28,009 bases of DNA from Mesostigma viride. Its lineage: Eukaryota > Streptophyta > Mesostigmatophyceae > Mesostigmatales > Mesostigmataceae. The DNA lies in the NCBI GenBank assembly GCA_009746045.1, contig RPFO01000349.1, positions 1 through 28,009 of the forward strand, in the 5' to 3' direction. The translations under genes and the position numbers were made by a program. Under the pieces are notes generated by a model that saw only the letters and a list, made by a program, of their open reading frames with translations, was not told the DNA's origin and did not search any database. Below are positions 9,268-19,655 of this stretch, piece by piece; the first letter of the stretch is position 1, and every line of letters begins with the position of its first letter.

Positions 9268-10817
9268 TTCGTGGGTGTGGTGGGGAGCTGCCATGCATGC
9301 GTGGGTTTAGGCCCGGTGGCTGGCATGCGTGCGTGGGTGTGGGGGGTGGCTGCCGTGCGTGCGTGGGTGTGGGGGGTGGCTGGCATGCGTACGTGGGTGT
9401 GGGGGGTGGCTAGCATGCACGTGCATGCGGGGGGTGGCTGGCATGCATGCGTGCATGTGGGGGGTGGCTGGCATGCATGCGTGGGTTTGTGGGGTGGCTG
9501 CCATGCGTGCGTGGGTGTGGGGTGTGGCTGGCATGCGTATGTGGGTGTGGGGGGTGGCTAGCATGCACGTGCATGTGGGGGGTGGCTGTCATGCATGCGT
9601 GCATGTGGGGGGTGGCTGGGATGCATGCGTGGGTTTGTGGGGGGGCTGGCATGCGTGCGTGGGTGTGGGGGTGGCTGGCATGCGTGCGTGGGTTTGCGGG
9701 GTGGCTGGCATGCATGTGTGGGTGTGGGCGGGAGCTGCCATGCACGCATGTGGGGCGGGGCAGGCTGGCATGCGTGCGTGGGTGTGGGGGGGGACGGCAT
9801 GCGTACGTTGCTGACGCGGGTGGCTGGCATGCATAAGTGGGTTTGTGGGGTGGCTGGCATGCATGCGTGCAAGTGGGGGGGGGCTGGCACGCGTGTGTGG
9901 GTTTTGGGGGGGCTGGCATGCATGCGTGTGTGTGGGGGGGGGCTGACATAAGTGCGTGGGTGTGGGGGTGGCTGGCATGCGTGCCTGGGTTTGGGGTTGG
10001 GCTGCCATGCGTGTGTGGGTTTAGGGGGTGGCTGGCATGCGTGCCTGGGTTCTTAGGGTGGGCTGCCATGCGTGCGTGGGTGTGGGGGGTGGCTGGCATG
10101 CGTACGTGGGTGTGGGGGGTGGCTGGCATCCATGCGTGCATGTGGGGGGTGGCTGGCATGCATGCGTGGGCTCGTGGGGTGGCTGGCATGCGTGCGTGGG
10201 TGTGGGGGGGAGTGGCATGCGTGCGTGGGTGTGGGGGGGGCTGGCATCCATGCGTGGGTTTGCGGGGTGGCTGGCATGCATGCGTGCATGTGGGGTGGCT
10301 GGCAAGCATGCGTGCATGTGGGGGTTGGCTGGCATGCGTGCGTGGGTTGGGGGGGCGGCTGCCGTGCGTGCGTGGGTGTGTGTGGGGGCTGGCATGCATG
10401 CATGCATGTGGGGGGGGCTGCCATTCATGCGTGGGTTTGTGGGGTGCCTGGCATGCATGCGTGCATGAGGGGGGTGGCTGGCATGCGCGCGTGGGTGTGT
10501 GGGGGGCGTACGTGGGTCTGGGGGGTGGCTGGCATGCCTGCGTGGGGTTTGTGAGGGGGCTGGCATGCATGCGTGGGTGTAGTGGGGGGCTGCCATGCAT
10601 GCGTGGGTTTGTGGGGGGGGCTGGCACGCGTGCGTGGGTTCGTGGGGTGGCTGCCATGCGTGCGTGGGTGTGTGGGGTGGCTGGCATGCGTACGTGGGTG
10701 TGGGGGGTGGCTGGCATGCATAAGTGGGTTTGTGGGGGGGCTGGCATGCGTGCGTGGGCATGGGGGTGGCTGGCATGCGTGCGTGGGTCGGTGGGGTGCC
10801 TGGCATGCATAAGTGGG
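9268..10817 (+). repeat. G-rich minisatellite, unit 3, first part
   Basis: Same monomer family and the same variant order at the left end as units 2 and 4. It ends, as in all units, in the CATAAGTGGG monomer immediately before CCCGCGGTGCCCC. The segment from 9885 is the first copy of the internal duplication. Confidence 0.95.
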
Positions 10818-10877
10818 CCCGCGGTGCCCCTGATTGCTGTCTGGCCCCTAATCATGTGGATGTGGCTGGCTGCCTGC
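10818..10877 (+). other. 60-base stranded fragment of the conserved block
   Basis: The first 60 bases of the conserved block (CCCGCGGTGCCCC to GGCTGGCTGCCTGC), identical to those starting at 6562 and 16051. Instead of continuing with CCTCCTGTTTGCC it jumps at 10877/10878 back into minisatellite sequence TGGCACGCGTGTGTGGG, which first occurs at 9885. Only about two bases (GC) are shared at the breakpoint. This is the scar of a tandem duplication or an unequal exchange. Confidence 0.9.
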
Positions 10878-11643
10878 TGGCACGCGTGTGTGGGTTTTGG
10901 GGGGGCTGGCATGCATGCGTGTGTGTGTGTGGGGGCTGAGATGCGTGCGTGGGTGTGGGGGTGGCTGGCATGCGTGCCTGGGTTTGGGGTTGGGCTGCCA
11001 TGCGTGCGTGGGTTTAGGGGGTGGCTGGCATGCGTGCCTGGGTTCGTAGGGTGGGCTGCCATGCGTGCGTGGGTGTGGGGGGTGGCTGGCATGCGTACGT
11101 GGGTGTGGGGGGTGGCTGGCATCCATGCGTGCATGTGGGGGGTGGCTGGCATCCATGCGTGCATGTGGGGGGTGGCTGGCATGCGTGCGTGGGCTCGTGG
11201 GGTGGCTGGCTTGCGTGCGTGGGTGTGGGGGTGGCTGGCATCCATGCGTGGGTTTGCGGGGTGGCTGGCATGCATGCGTGCATGTGGGGGGGGGCTGGCA
11301 TGCGTGCGTGGGTGTGGGGGGGGCGTACGTGGGTATGGGGGGTGGCTGGCATGCGTCCGTGGGTGTGGGGGCGGAGTGGCATGCATGCGTGGGTGTGGTG
11401 GGGGGCTGCCATGCATGCGTGGGTTTAGGGGGGGCTGGCATGCGTGCCTGGGTTCGTGGGGTGGCTTCCATGCGTGCGTGGGTGTGGGGGGTGGCTGGCA
11501 TGCGTACGTGGGTGTGGGGGGTGGCTGGCATGCATAAGTGGGTTTGTGTAAGGGGCGGGGGGGTGGCTGGCATGCGTGCGTGGGCATGGGGGTGGCTGGC
11601 ATGCGTGCGTGGGTTGGTGGGGTGCCTGGCATGCATAAGTGAG
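10878..11643 (+). repeat. G-rich minisatellite, unit 3, second part (duplicated)
   Basis: Second copy of the segment beginning at 9885. It follows the same variant order, with its own losses: it lacks the AAGCATGCGTGCATG region found at about 10300. It contains a doubled ATCCATGCGTGCATG monomer (about 11120-11170). It ends before the full conserved block. Confidence 0.9.
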
Positions 11644-13200
11644 CCCGCGGTGCCCCTGATTGCTGTCTGGCCCCTAATCATGTGGATGTGGCTGGCTGCC
11701 TGCCCTCCTGTTTGCCCCATCCCCAAACCCCATGCCGCAAGGCTCGTAGCTCAAGCCCCATGGCTCATGCCCCATGGCCCTTGCCTGCCAGCCTACCTGT
11801 GCTGCATACCCTTGCAGCCTTTCCTGCCTCGCCTGGCGTGGCCTGCCCTGCCCTCTCTGCCCTCCCGCCCGCCCATGCGGTCCGTTGCCACGGATGGAAA
11901 ATGAGAAGAAAATAATATGGCCCCGCTGGCACCACAAATCACCTGGTTGGTCAACCAAGGGGATAGCCTGCACAATGAGACAGGAACACAGCAGACCCAG
12001 CAAAGCAAGATTCAGGTTGTAAGCCAGTGGAGATTACTTTTGACTTGCTTGATGAAGAAATACAACACACCTTCTACGGTCACACCTTCTATGAACAAAT
12101 GGTTGATTGATCACCTTATACACCACGTAAACATGTTACCAGACGCGCTCTTCAGTCCAGTGAAAATCCACGTGCGAAGCAAGGCAGATTATCTTACGCA
12201 GTAAGCACCATGAATGTCAGCCACTACAGCAGTAAATGACGCCCTAAACTCATGACCAGGCAAGCATCCACAGGGGCTTTCACCGCCCAGTATATTCCAG
12301 TAAATATCATCACAGATCCTCTGGCAACGGACGTTGACACGGGAAACCCGAAGGACCATGAAGATGGCGTCCTGCACGGCTAAGAAAATGAAACGCAGAC
12401 CCTTGCTACGCTATGTCTTCGCTGCGACTAGGTGAAGTCGGCCCAATGGAAACAACGCAACCGAGGAAACGCATCAAAAAGAGAGCAGGCACTATCCCGG
12501 TCATCGAAACAAACGACTCACCATCGGCATCGCCAGCGTACGTCCCGTGGCAACAAATCCAGCGTTCATTCCAATATTGCGTGACGACAACAGAAACTCG
12601 TCGGCCACACCCACGCCTTCCACGAACAGTAAACCTATTTCACTAGGCACCCAATACGTCAAGCAAAGAAGCACGATAACATAATACCTAAATCTACAAC
12701 GACATTCCATTTCCAGGTCGCTAGCTATCGCAGCAGGCCATAGCGCCACTAACCTCTCCCACGCACGTGAATGCCCACCGACGGCCAGCCAGATCAGAAA
12801 CAATTCAAAGGTACGCATCGAAATGGAACATTGAACGCTATAAAAGCAATGCCCACGCATTGTCCATCCCCAATTTTCCAGGCAGCGTTGACCGCCATCC
12901 CCAGCCAGCAGGAATATTAAGTGCTGTCGCAGCATGTCGCCCCCTCTCCCCCTCGCAGTCCTGGTTTATGCACGTTCGATTGCTTGGGCGCGTCCAGGCG
13001 GTCCAGCACCGCGTACTACCCAGTACCCACTTGAAAATCCTCCCAAGTCATTTTTTCCCTGCCTGGTAAGTACGGAATCTGGCAGAAATTCGTCCAGCAA
13101 GCATCATACTACTCTCCACTGCTCCAAGTCAAATTTTGCGTATAAATTTAGAATAAATATCAGTCACATCATGTTCAGACTATAACTCCGGTCTGAATCG
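11644..13200 (+). other. Conserved block, unit 3
   Basis: Counterpart of 2286-4020. The ATG ORF 11917-12204 (95 codons) and reverse-strand ORF 12501-12935 lie in it; neither looks selected. A TATAAAAG string is at 12839-12846. Relative to unit 4 it differs at scattered single positions and by a short repeat of TACCCA near 13016-13028. Confidence 0.8.
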
Positions 13201-13927
13201 AAAAGTGATGCGAAAACACTCAGTGAAACGGTTTCTGCACGCAATGCGGACAGGAAAACGGCCGTAACGCCCAAAATGCTACGGTTTCTAAACATTTTCT
13301 GGACGTTCCGTCGAGATGCCGCACTGAACGCTACGAAATTTTAGGACGGCGCGCTGTCGGCCTCGCGATGGGCCCAGTAACGCCCAAAATGTTACGGCTT
13401 CTAAACATTTTCTGGACGTTCCGTCGAGCTGCCGCACTGAACGCTACGAAATTTGAGGACGGCGCGCTCTCGGCCTAGCGATGGGCGCAGTAGCCGAAGT
13501 TGATCGCCACAAGGCATGGGATGTTTCGTAAGAGATGCATTCGCGCAAGAGTTTGAGGGCCGCGCAACAACTTGACATCGCGTTTCAGGTCCGTCAAACT
13601 GCCTGTGTTTTCTTGATCCTCCCATTGGCGGGCCGCCCCCCCTGCTGAACAAAGTTCTGAACCGGATCAACCCCTGCCCGCAAAAGTGCTGAACCGGATC
13701 TGGACAGATCAGACGTTTCAGCCCCCGTTCAGAACGTGTGAGACTCGATCTGCCTAGTTTGCCACTTTTCGGGCAACTGCTCCGATTGGGCGCCACCGCG
13801 GATCTCCGAATCGCCCTGACTATCGGCCGCCCTGCGCTCGCGGTTTTCGTACGGGCCACTTTTCGGGCCTCACGGTTTGACCAATTTTTTCGTCCGTGTT
13901 AATCGTAGTCACTAGAGGGGGACTAGT
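13201..13927 (+). other. Tail of satellite unit 3
   Basis: C/D-type tail: it shares with unit 4 the TTCGTAAGAGATGC, CATCGCGTTTCAGGTCCG and GGCGGGCCGCC stretches, which units 1 and 2 lack. It also has a doubled CTGAACCGGATC. Ends in the boundary cassette before the hairpin at 13928. No gene seen. Confidence 0.7.
13264..13489 (+). repeat. 113-bp tandem duplication in unit 3 tail
   Basis: GTAACGCCCAAAATG starts at 13264 and again at 13377. Both copies run through ACATTTTCTGGACGTTCCG, GCCGCACTGAACGC and GGACGGCGCGCT. They differ at a handful of bases, so the duplication is recent. Units 1, 2 and 4 have a single copy. Confidence 0.9.
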
Positions 13928-13946
13928 GGGGGGGCCAAGGCCCCCC

Positions 13947-14507
13947 ACTTATTCGGACGCACTACGCCACCAGGGGCCCTGAGGCCCCCGCCGAAAGCTT
14001 CGACCCGCCGGGTTGAGCCCGCCGACCGGCCCGGCCCCTACGCCGGGGGGCGAACGCTCGGCGGCCTTCCTTTGGGGGCTTCCCATCGCGCGCGCTCGCG
14101 CCGGCCCGCCGCACCGTCGATCCCACGCTCCGTCCCTCACGGGCACGTCCAGCACGCGTCGTACTACTAGTACATCAACCCAGTCCGAATAGTACCGTAT
14201 ATTGTGAGACGTCGCCGTTCATTGCATGCAAGTATTTCCTTACTCATTACTTCCTAACAACTGAAACTGACAATGCAGCTATGCCATGCAAGACACAATG
14301 TGGGTACCGCTTTTTGCAAGCGGCAGCCATAACGACCAAACACTTCCATGCAAACTCCCATGTTCATCATTCATTAATATTCCTTGAGTGGCAATCCTTT
14401 GTAAACACATGCACCGTCGTTCATGCCCACCATGACTTCATGTAGACAATGTTTTGTACATGACTCGACAGTGCCCTTGTGCGCGACCGTGGGGCGTGCC
14501 CTGTCCA
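13947..14507 (+). other. GC island and leader of unit 4
   Basis: Same as in the other units. A two-base deletion in the GC island (GGCCCCTACGCC in place of GGCCTACTACGCC), with other small indels, shifts the frame of the short reverse-strand ORF. That argues against it being a gene. Confidence 0.65.
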
Positions 14508-16050
14508 TTCGTGGGTGTGGTGGGGAGCTGCCATGCATGCGTGGGTTTAGGGGGTGGCTGGCATGTGTGCCTGGGTTTGTGGGGTGGCTGCCATGCGTGC
14601 GTGGGTGTGGGGGGTGGCTGGCATCCGTACGTGGGTGTGGGGGGTGGCTAGCATGCACGTGCATGCGGGGGGTGGCTGGCATGCATGCGTGCATGTGGGG
14701 GGTGGCTGGCATGCATGCGTGGGTTTGTGGGGTGGCTGCCATGCGTGCGTGGGTGTGGGGGGTGGCTGGCATGCGTATGTGGGTGTGGGGGGTGGCTAGC
14801 ATGCACGTGCATGTGGGGGGTGGCTGTCATGCATGCGTGCATGTGGGGGGTGGCTGGCATGCGTGCGTGGGTTTGTGGGGGGGTGGCATACGTGCGTGGG
14901 TGTGGGGGTGTCTGGCATGCGTGCATGGGTTTGTGGGGTGGCTGGCATGCATGCGTGGGTGTGGGCGGGAGCTGCCATGCACGCATGTGGGGCGGGGCAG
15001 GCTGGCATGCGTGCGTGGGTGTGTGGGGGGGACGGCATGCGTACTTGGTGACGGGGGTGGCTGGCATGCATAAGTGGGTTTGTGGGGTGGCTGGCATGCA
15101 TGCGTGCATGTGGGGGGGGGCTGGCACGCGTGTGTGGGTTTGGGGGGGGCTGCCATGCATGCGTGTGGGGGGGGGGGCTGACATGCATGCGTGGGTGTGG
15201 GGGTGGCTGGCATGCGTGCCTGGGTTTGGGGGTGCGCTGCCATGCGTGCGTGGGTTTAGGGGGTGGCTGGCATGCGTGCCTGGGTTCGTGGGGTGGGCTG
15301 CCATGCGTGCGTGGGTGTGGGGGGTGGCTGGCATGCGTACGTGGGTGTGGGGGGTGGCTGGCATCCATGCGTGCATGTGGGGGGTGGCTGGCATGCATGC
15401 GTGGGCTCGTGGGGTGGCTGGCATGCGTGCGTGGGTGTGGGGGTGGCTGGCATGCGTGCATGGGTTTGTGGGTTGGCTGGAATGCAAGCATGCATGTGGG
15501 GGGGGGCTTGTTTGCATGTGGGGTGGCTGGCAAGCATGCGTGCATGTGGGGGGTGGCTGGCATGTGTGCGGGGTTGGGGGGGCGGCTGCCATGCGTGCGT
15601 GGGTGTGGGGGGGGCTGGCATGCATGCATGCATGTGGGGGGGCTGGCATCCATGCGTGGGTTTGTGGGGTGGCTGGCATGCATGCATGCATGAGGGGAGG
15701 GGCTGGCATGCGTGCGTGGGTGTGGGGGGGGCGTACGTGGGTATGGGGGGTGGCTGGCATGCATGCGTGGGTGTGGGGGCGGAGTGGCATCCATGCGTGG
15801 GTGTGGTGGGGGGCTGCCATGCATGCGTGGGTTTAGGGGGGGGCTGGCATGCGTGCCCGGGTTCGTGGGGTGGCTGCCATGCGTGCGTGGGTGTGAAGGG
15901 TGGCTGGCATGCGTACGTGGGTGTGGGGGGTGGCTGGCATGCATAAGTGGGTTTGTGTAAGGGGGGGGGGTGGCTGGCATGCGTGCGTGGGCATGGGGGT
16001 GGCTGGCATGCGTGCGTGGGTTGGTGGGGTGCCTGGCATGCATAAGTGGG
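14508..16050 (+). repeat. G-rich minisatellite, unit 4
   Basis: Same ~30-bp family, 1543 bases, same variant order as unit 2 at the left end and GTGTAAGGGG monomer near the right end. It retains the GGAATGCAAGCATGC / CTTGTTTGCATG group (15479 onward), present twice in unit 1 and absent from units 2 and 3. Confidence 0.95.
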
Positions 16051-16906
16051 CCCGCGGTGCCCCTGATTGCTGTCTGGCCCCTAATCATGTGGATGTGGCT
16101 GGCTGCCTGCCCTCCTGTTTGCCCCATCCCCAAACCCCATGCCGCAAGGCTCGTAGCTCAAGCCCCATGGCTCATGCCCCATGGCCCTTGCCTGCCAGCC
16201 TACCTGTGCTGCATACCCTTGCAGCCTTTCCTGCCTCGCCTGGCCTGGCCTGCCCTGCCCTCTCTGCCCTCCCGCCCGCCCATGCGGTCCGTTGCCACGG
16301 ATGGAAAATGAGAAGAAAATAATATGGCCCCGCTGGCACCACAAATCACCTGGTTGGACAACCAAGGGGATAGCCTGCACAATGAGACAGGAACACAGCA
16401 GACCCAGCAAAGCAAGATTCAGGTTGTAAGCCAGTGGAGATTACTTTTGACTTGCTTGATGAAGAAATATAAAACACCTTCTACTGTCACACCTTCTACG
16501 AACAAATGGTTGATTGATCACCTTATACACCACGTAAACATGTTACCAGACGCGCTCTTCAGCCCAGTGAAAATCCACGCGCGAAGCAAGGCAGATTATC
16601 TTACGCAGTAAGCACCATGAATGTCAGCCACTACAGCAGTAAATGACGCCCTAAACTCATGACCAGGCAAGCATCCACAGGGGCTTTCACCGCCCAGTAT
16701 ATTCCAGAAAAAATCATCACAGATCCTCTGGCAACGGACGTTGACACGGGAAACCCGAAGGACCATGAAGATGGCGTCCTGCACGGCTAAGAAAATGAAA
16801 CGCAGACCCTTGCTACGCTATGTCTTCGCTGCGACTAGGTGAATTCGGCCAATGGAAACAACGCAACCGAGGAAACGCATCAGAAAGAGAGCAGGCACTA
16901 GCCCGG

Positions 16907-17515
16907 TCATCGAAACAAACGACTCACCATCGGCATCGCCAGCGTACGTCCCGTGGCAACAAATCCAGCGTCCATTCCAATATTGTGTGACGACAACAGA
17001 AACTCGTCGGCCACACCCACGCCTTCCACGAACAGCAAACTTATTTCACTAGGCACCCAATACGTCAAGCAAAGAAGCACGATAACATAATACCTAAATC
17101 TACAACGACATTCCATTTCCAGGTCGCTAGCTATCGCAGCAGGCCATAGCGCCACGAACCTCTCCCACGCACGTGAATGCCCACCGACGGCCAGCCAGAT
17201 CAGAAACAATTCAAAGGTACGCATCGAAATGGAACATTGAACGCTATAAAAGCAATGCCCACGCATTGTCCATCCCCAATTTTCCAGGCAGCGTTGACCG
17301 CCATCCCCAATATTAAGTGCTGTCGCAGCATGTCGTCCCCTCTCCCCCTCGCAGTCCTGGTTTATGCACGTTCGATTGCTTGGGCGCGTCCAAGCGGTCC
17401 AGCACCGCGTACTACCCACTTGAAAATCCTCCCAAGTCATTTTCCCCTGCTTGCTTAGTACGGGATCTGGCAGAAATTCGTCCAGCAAGCAACATACTAC
17501 TCTCCACTCCTCCAA
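16907..17515 (-). other. 202-codon reverse-strand ORF, probably non-coding
   Basis: Open on the minus strand from MEEWRVVCCLLDEF to the stop at 16907. The same region is open for about 130-145 codons in units 2 (7424-7843) and 3 (12501-12935). It is split by an in-frame stop in unit 1 between the ORFs 3483-3767 and 3135-3461. No domain is recognised; a Leu/Val-rich stretch (IVLLCLTYWVPSEISLLFV) could pass for a membrane segment. Between units 3 and 4 I see mostly replacement differences (Asn/Asp, Arg/His, Gly/Ser, Leu/Phe) against one silent one. The amino-terminal third exists only through an indel private to unit 4. A chance ORF is most likely. Confidence 0.12.
17245..17252 (+). promoter_or_regulatory. 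TATAAAAG box in conserved block
   Basis: TATAAAAG preserved at the same place in units 2 (7762-7769), 3 (12839-12846) and 4. Unit 1 has TTTAAAAG. It matches a Pol II TATA consensus, but no supported gene lies downstream and the surrounding block is equally conserved, so function is only possible. Confidence 0.15.
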
Positions 17516-17588
17516 CTAAAACTTTGCGTATAAATTTAGAATAAATATCAGTCACATCATGTTCAGACTATAACTTCGGTCTGAATCG

Positions 17589-18196
17589 AAAAGTGATGCG
17601 AAAACACTCAGTGAAACGGTTTCTGCACGCAATGAGGACAGGAAAACGGCCGTAACGCCCAAAATGCTACGGTTTCTAAACATTTTCTGGACGTTTCGTC
17701 GAGCTGCCGCACTGAACGCTACGAATTTTTAGGACGGCGCGCTCTCGGCCAAGCGATGGGCGCAGTAGCCGAAGTTGATCGCCGCAAGGCATGGGATGTT
17801 TCGTAAGAGATGCTTCGCGCAAGAGTTTGAGGGCCGCGGAACAACTTGACATCGCGTTTCAGGTCCGTCAAACTGCCTGTGTTTTCTTTCTCCTCCCATT
17901 GGCGGGCCGCCCCCCCTGCTGAACAAAGTGCTGAACCGGATCAACCCCTGCCCGCAAAAGTGCTGAACCGGATCTGACCAGATCAGACGTTTCAGCCCCC
18001 GTTCAGAACTCCTGAGACTCGATCTGCCTAGTTTGCCACTTTTCGGGCAACTGCTCCGATTGGGCGCCACCGCGGATCCCCGGATCGCCCTGACTATCGG
18101 TCGCCCTGCGCTCGCGGTTTTCGTACGGGCCACTTTTCGGACCTCACGGTTTGACCAACTTTTTCGTCCGGGTTAATCGTAGTCACTAGAGGGGGA
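17589..18196 (+). other. Tail of satellite unit 4 and array 1 terminus
   Basis: C/D-type tail like unit 3 but with a single copy of the 113-bp segment. It closes with AATCGTAGTCACTAGAGGGG and passes directly into CAAGATCGGGGG of satellite 2. No gene seen. Confidence 0.7.
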
Positions 18197-18202
18197 CAAG
18201 AT

Positions 18203-18219
18203 CGGGGGCTCCGCCCCCG
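18203..18219. repeat. GC hairpin opening each satellite 2 monomer
   Basis: CGGGGGCTCCGCCCCCG: 7-bp arms around TCC, followed by AACCCCCGCTACTTGGC. An identical copy stands at the start of all eight monomers (for example 18930, 19662, 20399, 21126, 21853, 22590 and 23327). It lies about 10-20 bases downstream of the TATAAAGGG that closes the preceding monomer. Confidence 0.9.
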
Positions 18220-18911
18220 AACCCCCGCTACTTGGCAGATTCTGTGCCTCAACGGCTTTTTGTGCCTCAACGGCGAGTACCAGCACAGCCGTACACTCCC
18301 GCTCACACAGCCCGCCCACTAGCAAGACAGCCGAACCTGTACGGCCGGCCACAGCCTGTGATCCCCTGGATTACGCCTCGATTCCATGCAAACTCATGGT
18401 GCCGGACGGTTTGCTGGCCTATTTTGGGAAGCCGGTGGCTGAACCGAACCGCAACTAAACCTGTTATGTCAGTACGTCAGATCCGTCCGTCAGCTTTCTC
18501 GCTTTTTGCCAGCAACCGCCAAATACCCCTTGAATCGGTCCTCTCCTCGCCGTTTTCCCTGCCAATTTCCCTCGTCCGTTCCAAACGCCTAGGCCAATTT
18601 CAAGCTCAACTTGGCACGCATCGTTTTGGCTCGCTCCTACGCTGAGCTACTAAATGTATTAGACCGTTACTCAGCCGTTACGTATATTTCCTCTAATGCT
18701 GGCGAAATTGGCTGGAGGTTGTTTGGCTACTCGTCTTAGAAGAGTTTGGGCGCCGGACGCTACGCGGTGACAGGCCGCTAGAAAGCCTACGGACACGATT
18801 TGCTGAAAGATTTTGTGGAAACAAATTTTGCGTTCCGATTTTCGCGCTACTAGTGTACGGACAACGTTTGCCGGAAGAGTTTGCGGAAGAGTTTGCGCAG
18901 CCAAAAAGTAG

Positions 18912-18920
18912 TATAAAGGG
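18912..18920 (+). promoter_or_regulatory. Phased TATAAAGGG element of satellite 2
   Basis: TATAAAGGG occurs once per monomer at the same place: 18912, 19644, 20381, 21108, 21835, 22572, 23309 and 24045. It is invariant although the bases just left of it vary (AAAAAGTAG, TAAAAGTAG, TAATCGTAG). It resembles a Pol II TATA box and also the TATA-GGG core known from some rDNA promoters. With the GC hairpin immediately downstream it could be a repeated spacer promoter. No transcript evidence is available, and the last copy (24045) has no monomer after it. Confidence 0.3.
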
Positions 18921-18923
18921 CAA

Positions 18924-19655
18924 CAAGATCGGGGGCTCCGCCCCCGAACCCCCGCTACTTGGCAGATTCTGTGCCTCAACGGCTTTTTGTGCCTCAACGG
19001 CGAGTACGAGCACAGCCGTACACTCCCGCTCACACAGCCCGCCCACTAGCAAGACAGCCGAACCTGTACGGCCGGCCACAGCCTGTGATCCCCTGGATTG
19101 CGCCTCGATTCCATGCAAACTCATGGTGCCGGACGGTTTGCTGGCCTATTTTGGGAAGCCGGTGGCTGAACCGAACCGCAACTACTGAAACCTGGTATGT
19201 CAGTACGTCAGATCCGTCCGTCAGCTTTCTCGCTTGTTGCTAGCAACCGCCGAATACCCCTTGAATCGGTCCTCTCCTCGCCGTTTTCCTTGCCAACTTC
19301 CCTCGTCCGTTCCAAACGCCTAGGCCAATTTCAAGCTCAACTCGAAACGCAAGGCTTAGGCGCTTAGCTACTCGGAAAAATTCACCGTTACGACGCGGTT
19401 ACGGCCGTTTGCACTCGAAACGCTTTTACTGATTGTCGGTTGGCACGCATTTGTTTGGCTACTCGTCTTAGAAGAGTTTGGGCGCCGGACGCTACGCGGT
19501 GACAGGCTGCTAGAAAGCCTACGGACGCGATCTGCGTAAAGATTTTGTGGAAACAAATTGTGCGTTCCGATTTTTGCGCTACTCGGGTACGGACAACGTT
19601 TGCCGGAAGAGTTTGCGGAACAAATGGGCCGACATAAAAGTAGTATAAAGGGCAA
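18924..19655 (+). repeat. Satellite 2 monomer 2 (beta)
   Basis: 732 bases. An extra ACTG-type insertion near 19182 (CAACTACTGAAACC versus CAACTAAACC) truncates the + ORF found in other monomers. Its head carries alpha-like GATCCCCTGG, whereas the other beta monomer (5) has GATTCCATGG. Confidence 0.95.

Larger units (their letters stand above)
8682..13927 (+). repeat. Large satellite unit 3 (complete, 5246 bp, internally duplicated)
   Basis: Longest copy. The extra ~1.1 kb is explained by a ~993-bp duplication inside the minisatellite (9885-10877 and from 10878), plus a 113-bp duplication in the tail. The boundary hairpin is at 8682-8700. The second hairpin of the GC island is damaged here (GGCCTTCG instead of GGCCCCG). 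Confidence 0.95.
16051..17588 (+). other. Conserved block, unit 4
   Basis: Counterpart of 2286-4020, shortened by a small deletion near 17308 (CCCCAATATTAAGTG, where other units read CCCCAGCCAGCAGG). A TATAAAAG string is at 17245-17252. Contains the longest version of the reverse-strand ORF (16907-17515). Confidence 0.8.
13928..18196 (+). repeat. Large satellite unit 4 (complete, 4269 bp)
   Basis: Last copy of the large satellite, starting at hairpin 13928-13946. It ends at ACTAGAGGGGGA, where the next sequence is not the large-unit hairpin but the opening of the second satellite. It therefore marks the end of array 1. Confidence 0.95.
18197..18923 (+). repeat. Satellite 2 monomer 1 (alpha)
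   Basis: 727 bases. Hairpin 18203-18219, TATAAAGGG 18912-18920. Only two differences from monomer 4 are visible (CTCAGCC/CTCCGCC and ATTTTGCG/ATTTGGCG). The + ORF at 18232 begins with TTG, not ATG. Confidence 0.95.

Noticed and set aside
9410-11632. 740-codon minus-strand ORF of His/Thr/Pro/Ala-rich decapeptide repeats (HTHARMPATP), and similar frames of 592 and 667 codons in other units
   Set aside because: The 30-bp monomer is a multiple of three and nearly free of stops in several frames on both strands. Overlapping long frames coexist on the two strands. G-run lengths vary by single bases and shift the peptide register freely, and the 740-codon frame runs through the duplication scar.
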